64,000 nucleotides of DNA, from NCBI GenBank assembly GCA_002189035.1, contig CM007992.1:124001-188000 (forward strand), read 5' to 3'. Origin of the DNA: Utricularia gibba (taxonomy: Eukaryota > Streptophyta > Magnoliopsida > Lamiales > Lentibulariaceae). Below are positions 55,978 to 64,000 of this stretch, piece after piece (position 1 is the stretch's first letter; each line of letters opens with the position of its first letter). A program made the position numbers and the translations under genes. The notes beneath the pieces are model-generated. The model was not told where the DNA came from. It was given only the letters and a program-made list of their open reading frames with translations, and made no database searches.

Positions 55978-56864
55978 TCAAATCCCAGAAATCAGCCCAA
56001 ATGGACCTTCATTGGTGCTCCAATGTGTTGTTTCATTTGGATTTAGGGTGTTTGTTGCGAGGTTTGGAGCCACCTGTGCAGCATAGGGGTGCTCCAAGAA
56101 CCATTCTGTTGAGGGATTTGCAGTGGTGTCGTCTCTCCTAGTCGACCCTGTGACGTCATGCTTCATGTTGGAGATTTCCAGGTTGTGGAAGAAAATGGGT
56201 TGCATTTTTTGAATGCCTGTCGCTGGTTCGATTGAGGGTAGAGGGAGGCTCGGGTTCTCCTTGCCGTAATCCCCTGAAACGAGCATAGCCAATCTCTGCT
56301 GCTGTAGCTTCCACTGCAGTTCAGACTCAAGGTTTCTGTTGTAGGGCCCTGGTTCTTGGAATCCAGCAGAATTCGTCCTTTCCAATGGCTTGAAAGCTGA
56401 ACAAGAAAAGGGAAAAGCAAGTCCCATGGAAGACGATGATGTTCCTTCAGAATTTGGATCAAAACTCAAGCATGGATTTGGTGAGGGAAAGGGACAACAG
56501 AGCCCTGGGTTTGCAGGTCCGAGTCTTGGGAAATTAAGCTGCATATCCATGGCACCCGGAGGGATCACCTGGAAGCATCTCAAGCCTCCCATGTCGGTCG
56601 TCGCTATTTTCGAATCCAACACAAGCCTGGAAGAGCCCTTCACCTTCTTACTCTTCTGGCAACCACCCCTATCGGAACGTTACGCAAGGCGCCGCCTTTC
56701 GTCCAGTACCTTCTACATGTCTTGCAGAAATGCCGCGGCTGCGAGAGACTGTAGTTGTTGTAGTAGCAGAACTTGGTGTTCGGCGAATCGCATCGTGGAC
56801 ATCGAAGCGCCGGCTCTTGACCCCTGTCCGCTCGCTTCTTCCTCTGGTTCTTGCTATCACTCAT
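55978..56864 (-). CDS. Dof zinc-finger transcription factor, frame break inside the Dof domain
   Basis: Dof proteins are plant transcription factors that bind AAAG cores through a single C2C2 zinc finger. The first frame starts at the Met at 56864 ([10 protein letters not shown]) and reads [20 protein letters not shown], then [20 protein letters not shown], then LRNVPIG. It then goes wrong (VVARRVRR stop). The second frame carries on with the expected end of the domain, [11 protein letters not shown], and a Ser/Pro-rich C-terminal region up to 55978. One missing base in the run of four C (plus strand 56666-56669) accounts for the break. Adding it gives 296 codons. The downstream frame is long, open and coherent, so the gene is probably functional. 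An upstream exon is possible because a splice acceptor (CCTTCAG) lies 5' of the Met. The subgroup is not determined. Confidence 0.88.
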
Positions 56865-57898
56865 TTGATATCCTGAAGGAAGAATGATCCGGTCAGTTGG
56901 TTGGTAGTGGATTAGTTCGGCGCAACAGTGACGAATGAACTCACCCACTCTTTCTATCAGCTTGAGTTCAGAGAAAGATGGGAATAAAACAGGGAGAGGA
57001 GAAAAGATGATCTTGATCTATCTCATGAACAAGTACTTATACAACAGAAAACATATTGCATTCATTTAGTGATCAGAGAGAAGTAGATGGTGATGGAAAA
57101 TGATTACAGACAAGGGAGTAAAAGCAGCAGATGTAGTACACAAATAGCAAGTAGATGATGAGTTACGCCTAGACGAGAAGGAAGTAGAATCTGACTCGTA
57201 TCCACCCGACAAACCGCAGCGGGGACCTGACCATCCTCTGGACCTTTGTCCCCTTCCTTCTCTGTAACGTCCCTTTTCACCCCTTCCCACCTTTTCTTCC
57301 CTTCTCCATACACTTCAAACAATGCAGACTCTGCGCCCTGTGCATTTCTCCATTCCTGAACAGTTGGCTTTGTTTCTGCTTCATTACTAGAACTTCCATG
57401 TGTACAATCATGAACCTTAAAGCTACGGTATAGAGTGTACGTCGTGTGCAGTTGTTTGATCTTGTAGGGGCAGCAATATGGAGTTTAATAGGAGCAGCAC
57501 CCTCTCCCTGTTTACTGTTTCACTGGTCTGTGTTTCTTTCTTCCCTTTTCTCCCACTCCGTCGCTCCGTACGAGGGTGCTGCTGCTGCAACTCTTGTATG
57601 GGATCATTAACTCTACCTGGGCCACGCTACTCTGATTTGTATTATTACTCACAGTTTTGGGATCGTTGCTCTCACCATTGCATTGCACTGTCATAGCATA
57701 CCCACAAGCTCAAATTATATCCATACAGATTTATTACATTGCCTCCATTTCCTTTATTACAGTTTCAAAAAACATGCACACACAGGAGTAGGAACCTCAG
57801 TAGTGTTGGAATGTCTGCTGTAAAAGCATAGGAACATTTTTATTTGGAGGGGATAACACCAACACTAACGTCTGGATGGGGAAAAAACACTGCTAGAC
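56865..57898. other. Intergenic: Dof promoter and CAD 3' region
   Basis: Both neighbours read leftwards. An acceptor-like CCTTCAG and an in-frame extension up to 56948 suggest a Dof 5' exon might end here. No other gene is recognised. Confidence 0.5.
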
Positions 57899-59396
57899 TC
57901 AGACGTTCCTGAAGGAATTTGCGACGTCGATGACGAACCGGTATTTGACATCGTTCTTCTCGATGCGTTCCATGGCTGTGTTCACGTAGTCCATTGGGAT
58001 GACCTCCACTTCAGGCAATATGTTGTGCTTTGCTGAGAATTCGAGCATTTCATGGGTCTCCCTCAGTCCCCCGCTTGCAGTCCCAACTATTGACCTTCCA
58101 CCTGAGGTGAAAAAATGGAAGGAAACGTCACAGATCCTGCAGTCGAGATCTTGTAATTCCAGGAAAAAAGTGCTCCAGTTAGTGGAAGAAAACGAAATGC
58201 AAACACGTACCAAGGACCAAGGGAAAGATGGGGACCTCGAGCTTTTGAGGAAGGCCAACCAAGATAAGGTGCCCGTGAGGCTTAAGCAAATTCACCAGCG
58301 GCAAAAGTGAGTGTGCCCCAGAGACGGTATCTATGATACCATCCATCGTCCCGGCTGCAGCCTGTATCAAAGAGAAGAGCGAACAAGTAAATGGATAAGT
58401 CATTCTCTATGCTTTGTTGGTTTAAGCTGTACCTGCATCTGGTCTTCATCATTGCTGATCAAGAAGTCGTGAGCTCCAAAAGTTTCCAGGGCTTCCTTCT
58501 TCTTAGCAGGGGAGGTGCTGATTACAGTGATTCTGCTCCCCATGGCCTTGGCGAACTTTACAGTTAAGTGGCCAATCCCACCAAGACCAACAACACCAAC
58601 ATGAGCTCCAGGCTTATCCAGCCCAAAGCGTCGGAGAGGGCTGTAAGTGGTTATCCCGGCGCAAAGGAGAGGAGCGCCCTTGTCGAGGGGGAAGTTTTCC
58701 GGCCAACGAATAACAAAATCCTCATTGCAAACCATGAGGTTTGAGAAGCCTCCATATGTCACAGTTCCATCATAGAAACGGGCATTGATCGACAGAAGTT
58801 GTTTGGGACAGTAACTTTCTTCCCCTTTTCTACACTCGCCGCACTGGCGACATGATCCGACCAAGCATCCGACACCAACGTTGTCTCCTATCTTGAATTT
58901 TTCCACTTTGCTTCCCACTTCAGTCACCACCCCAACAATCTCATGCCTGGGTAACAATGAAACTAGCATGAGAAAAGACACTTTCCGGTTTATGTATTCG
59001 CCTTTTCATTCTGACAAATGCTTGCTTAAATGATCAGGAAATAAGTCAAAGAACCAGATTTCCAACAGGAAGAAATAACAAGCGAGCAGCATACCCTGGA
59101 ATCAAAGGATAAATTGTGTTACCCCAATCATTCTTTGCCAAGTGAAGATCTGAATGGCAAATCCCGCAATAAAGCACTTTGAACTGCACATCATGCTCCC
59201 CAGTTTCCCTGTTTCGTTACCCAGAAACCCAATTTCACTAACCACGAAGATTCTATGACAAGCCACTGTAAAAAACTTTACAAAGGTGGAAACATTGCCT
59301 TCGTGAGAATTTCAGCGGCGCAAACACTCCAGATGTGTCTTGCGCAGCCCAAGCCAGCGCCTTCACGGGGTACTGTGTCTCCAAAGGGGCAGCCAT
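57899..59396 (-). CDS. CAD: CAD-like zinc alcohol dehydrogenase
   Basis: The product is a medium-chain NADP-dependent, zinc-containing dehydrogenase of the cinnamyl alcohol/mannitol/8-hydroxygeraniol dehydrogenase family. Exons on the minus strand, 59396-59299, 59208-59095, 58946-58433, 58361-58211 and 58101-57899, total 1080 nt (359 residues), the usual length. The catalytic zinc ligands lie in GICHSDLH and HEIVGVV. The structural zinc Cys cluster is [18 protein letters not shown]. The nucleotide-binding motif is GLGGIGH, followed by STSPAKK, which suits NADP. The ending is FVIDVANSF. Intron 1 has a GC donor (ACGAAG|GCAATG) and an ordinary AG acceptor. The true substrate cannot be told from the sequence; lignin-type CAD and mannitol or iridoid dehydrogenases are all possible. 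Confidence 0.93.
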
Positions 59397-59788
59397 TTCC
59401 AAACCCACGATATACACTGCAAGACGAGAAAGTTGCCTCTCCTTGAAATAGGCTAAGTTGTCTGCATCGCAAACACGTTATCAGCGTCACAAACACTCCT
59501 CACTCCACGTGCTAGAAAAGGAAACCCTTTCACGATTAACTTAGAGCATGGATGCAGCCAAGTCTCATCTCATGCGTCACTCATGACGTTAGCCTTATCT
59601 GCAAAAAGTCAGTGCGGTTGGATAACACTTGGCGAATCCAGACATTCATTAGCTCCAGCTTTTGAATAGAAGACGACATTATTGTACCAAACAAAACCAA
59701 AATATATTCATATACAGGTTCACTGAATTGGTAAACGCGAGCTGGGAATCCACAGCTTCGAATGTTGGTCAATCATGTACAAGATGAA
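59397..59788. other. Intergenic: CAD promoter and DHAR 3' UTR
   Basis: Both genes read leftwards in tandem with only 392 bp between coding regions. No further feature is seen. Confidence 0.6.
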
Positions 59789-61130
<1,342 letters not shown>

Positions 61131-62732
61131 TCTGCTATGGGTATCTTCTATTCCGGCGTGACGAACTCACGTTCATCATCCTCATTTTATCTTTCAGTTC
61201 CTACCTAGGCCTTATTAGAGCCCATTATTAAACATCAAAAGCAGCCCAGCCCAGTGAATAATTGGCCTGCCACAGAAGCTCTCGCCACGTCATCACTCCG
61301 ACTGCTCTCTGCGTTGTCCTTTGACCCCAAGCCTATTGAGGGAGACTGGAATGGAGCTGGCGCTCATACAAACCACAGTAGGCATTTATCTGTATAGATC
61401 TTCGTATCCCAGAGTGTGATCCATCCGGGGTTTTCAGCATTAAATGGATGAGGGAATAGGGGAGGCGCGAAGTGATCGAGGCGGCGGTTGAGAAGCTTGG
61501 CCTAGGGACAACGAACACATCGCCGCATACGGCGAGGGCTATGAACACCGGCTCACCGGAAAAAAAACTGCACCTTCATGTCACCGGTAACTCCCTTCAA
61601 GACCACAATTAGGATCCCTCATGTCGGAAGACCGAAGGCCGGCTTCCATGATCCCCGAGACAACCATACTCAGCAAGCCCCGAACTTGATCCCTCCCTCG
61701 AACTGCCAGTGTTCAACAGATTGCTTCATTTTGGAATATTTCCTCTCCTCACCAGCTGTTTCCCCCACACCCAACACACACGCACATCTATCTAACACAC
61801 CCTGCTGCTCCTGGAGGTGAAAGCCAGCAGTTACAGCAGCAGCAGGGTGGGTGGGTGGGTGAAATCACCCCCATTCAACTAGAAGACCGGAAGAGTGTGA
61901 ATTGGATGGAGTGTTCCCATCGGTCCCAACCGCGCAGCGTTTAGTATTAGGTACGATACAGCTTTGCCTGAAAAGGAGGAGACGAGGCGGGGGCTCTCAT
62001 TCAAAGTTTTGCAGATCCTGCATCCGTGTAGCGTGAATAATGACAGGATAATGATTCCGTCGTCTCCTTTTCATTGCCCCAGGACTAGAAGTGTTTGTTT
62101 TGTTCTCTTCTCCCCCCACCCAACCATCCTCCCTGACAAAGATGCACAACTAATCTTCTTTATGCGATCGCATTAAACCAGCAAACTCTGATTGGAAATG
62201 GTCGGCACCCGACAGCCATGTCATACATCCCCTTTAAAGATGATCTTGAAATATGATAAAAAAAAAAGATTATTTAAAAATCGAAAAAGAAAAAGGATAA
62301 CACAAACCAAAAAACACATTTACGCACAAAAAAATCTTATAAATCGAAAATCGATCAATTTGCTCCATTAAAATTCGACCAATAACCTTTCAACCTATTT
62401 TTCACCATAACAATAAATAATTGAAATATATTATTAATTAAATATGAATTCAATTTGAAATAATGTAATATTATAAATAAATTTAAACGGCATCCCAAAT
62501 AATTGAACCAACATAAGTTGGCATTAAACCCTAGGTTGACCTGTCTTGGATTATTATTTTTAAAATAATAAATATAAATAATTGCAATATATTATTATTT
62601 ATTTATGTGTGTAATAAAAATATTTATTTATTTTGACAGAGGAGAACGATTTAAACAAAGATTTAAAAAATATATACTGTCAGTGACTACGGCGTTAGTT
62701 GTGGTGTGTGTATCGCGGCGGGAGCAAAAACG
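61131..62732. other. Intergenic: DHAR promoter and protease 3' region
   Basis: Both neighbours read leftwards. A quadruplex motif lies at 61845-61859, listed separately. Bases 62250-62640 are very AT-rich. Short frames here have no recognisable homology. Confidence 0.55.
61845..61859 (+). other. G-quadruplex motif, (GGGT)4
   Basis: Four GGG tracts are separated by single T residues (GGGTGGGTGGGTGGG). This is the most stable class of intramolecular quadruplex by known rules. It lies about 715 bp upstream of the DHAR start, on the strand opposite to DHAR transcription. Confidence 0.85.
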
Positions 62733-63871
62733 TCACGTGTTACAATTAGATGGCCCGAACCCGACCCGCCGATTCGTCAAGTCGAACTCCACCCAAAGAT
62801 TTTGCTGCTGGAAGTTTCCGATGATGTTACTGGACACGCCGAGGGATTCCGAGCGGCCGATTCCGATGCAGTGGACGCCGCCGCCGACGTCGTCCAGGTT
62901 TTGCTCCTTCTCGATCAGAATCTCCACGCCATTGTCGAATTCGAAGGCCATTTGCCCAATTTTCTCCCCGATTTCCGATGGGTTCCCGTCGAAGCACATG
63001 TCCAGGGATCCACCGTAGACGTAATCCTTTTTCAAATTCGCGCCGGCGAGTCTCACGACTTCCTCCCGGACCTTTGAATACGCGGCGTCTACCAGAAAAG
63101 TGTACTGCGTGCCGGAATCGATCATCGTCTGTCCGGAGCCGCCAGCGTCGGGACGGAAAGCCACCGTCGAAATGTTCAGTTTCTTGCCTCCGATTCGGAT
63201 CCCGGCGAGCCCGACGGTGTAAGCAAGGGGGTCGAAATTCGGCTTCCTCTGGCTTTCGGGGAAACTTAACAGATCGATGTATCGGAAACTTCTGGAATTC
63301 GGATTCTGGCCCAGGAAAAATGTTCCGGTGGGGTTCTCGCCGACGTTGTGCTTGCTCGGCACGCAGTAGGAAAACCTCGGAACCTTAGCCTGAGAAGCGA
63401 ACGACAGCCGCCCAAGATTCATACCCAAAATGCCCTGAGCCTCCGCGGACTCCGTAGCGCATCCAAGAATCAGAGGAGGGGTAACTCTGGAAGGAGAAAA
63501 GGTGAACTTCTCCCTTACCAAATTACCCTCCGCAAGAGTCCCATCCGCGTAAAAGTACGAATAGTGGCACAAGCTGTTCTGGTCGCAAGTCGTCGGGATC
63601 GTGAAATCGGGAATTTGCGGTTTGCAGATAGGATGGTTACAGGGAGCAAGGAGAAAGAAGAAGACAGAGAAGGATCAAACTCCGACTTCGGCGGCGCCGC
63701 TCCCCCCGCCGCTTGCGGCGCTTTCCCGTGACACTGAATCCACGACAGCTGGCTTCCTGTATCCAACACCATTTTCTGAGTCTGCGGTGGGGTACCAATC
63801 GGGAGCGAAACAACCAGGGCCATTGAGTACTTGAAGGAGTTGTGGTAGTTGTAATCAAACGATTGAGACTT

Positions 63872-63906
<35 letters not shown>

Positions 63907-64000
63907 TAGTCTTTTCAGCCCCCAGGAAAGAAAGGCGCTTCTGTGCGGTGGGCACCGAAGCTCTGGTTATGGGGTAGGAAACAGTAAACCGCTTGCATTC
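62733..64000 (-). CDS. A1-family aspartic protease (At1g66180/At5g37540-like), 5' end outside window, frame break
   Basis: The product is a pepsin-like protease of the plant atypical group. The frame is open at the right edge, so the start and any signal peptide are missing. The first catalytic motif is VLDTGSQLSWIQC, the second is MIDSGTQYTFLVD. Family blocks are SMALVVSLPIGTPPQTQ, LCHYSYFYADGTLAEGNLVR, ILGMNLGRLSFASQAK, FRPDAGGSGQTMIDSG and NIIGNFQQQNLWVEFD. After SSFSLLP the reading frame changes. One more C in the CCC run (plus strand GGG, 63642-63644) would give the expected CNHPICKPQIPDF, after which the second frame continues to the stop at 62733. An Ala run (about ten residues) precedes the mature region. 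This clade is closer than PCS1 because of the SMALVVSLPIGTP block. Confidence 0.9.
63874..63905. repeat. (GCC)n trinucleotide repeat coding poly-Ala
   Basis: About ten tandem GCC/GGC units encode the Ala run near the N-terminus of the aspartic protease. Such runs vary in length between alleles. Confidence 0.9.

Noticed and set aside
62706-63388. Overlapping plus-strand frames of 120-137 codons
   Set aside because: They are shadows of the GC-rich aspartic protease on the minus strand and have no homology.

Overview
This window is nuclear DNA from a flowering plant. Coding regions are split by short spliceosomal introns, mostly 70 to 300 nt. Nearly every gene falls in a plant-specific family: BRI1, TGA bZIP, EDR4, SOSEKI, VQ, ZF-HD, AINTEGUMENTA-like, Dof, DHAR and CAD. 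About 23 genes and one pseudogene in 64 kb is a gene-dense, compact euchromatic segment. I saw no intact transposon, no rRNA or tRNA gene, no CRISPR array and no organellar insert. The sequence alone does not let me name the species.

Layout. 0-11 kb: the 3' end of a BRI1-type brassinosteroid receptor kinase (+), a TGA bZIP factor (-) and an EDR4-like zinc-ribbon protein (+). 11-24 kb: the splicing factor Acinus (-), a SOSEKI polarity protein (+), an SAH7/Ole e 1-like secreted protein (+), a PLAT-domain secreted protein (+) and a VQ-motif protein (+). 24-36 kb: a ROCK1-type nucleotide-sugar transporter (+), an unrecognised three-exon small protein (-), the carrier BTL3 (+), tubulin-folding cofactor C (+), a 14-3-3 protein (+) and a WEB-family coiled-coil protein (-). 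38-50 kb: a ZF-HD homeodomain protein (+), a D-type cyclin (-), a dicarboxylate carrier (DIC/UCP5 type, -), an At4g38062-like long coiled-coil protein (-) and nicotinamidase (-). 50-64 kb: an AIL6/PLT3-type AP2 factor (+), a decayed PNO1 copy (-), a Dof factor (-), a CAD-type alcohol dehydrogenase (-), dehydroascorbate reductase (-) and an A1 aspartic protease (-) cut by the window edge.

The genes are an ordinary mixture of housekeeping, hormone, defence and developmental functions. I see no operon-like logic or obvious pathway cluster.

The most important observation concerns sequence quality. Five conserved genes (EDR4-like, AIL6-like, Dof, DHAR, aspartic protease) each lose frame at one short G/C run, and one extra base would restore the family sequence downstream. 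Four of the five lie in the last 11 kb. This looks like homopolymer undercalling in a long-read assembly rather than five independent pseudogenes. The PNO1 copy differs: several shifts in different contexts plus a missing segment, so it looks truly dead. Other points are two GC-AG introns, the 9-nt AP2 microexon, a (GGGT)4 quadruplex motif and a 12-bp perfect inverted repeat. I did not find a convincing undescribed biological system here.
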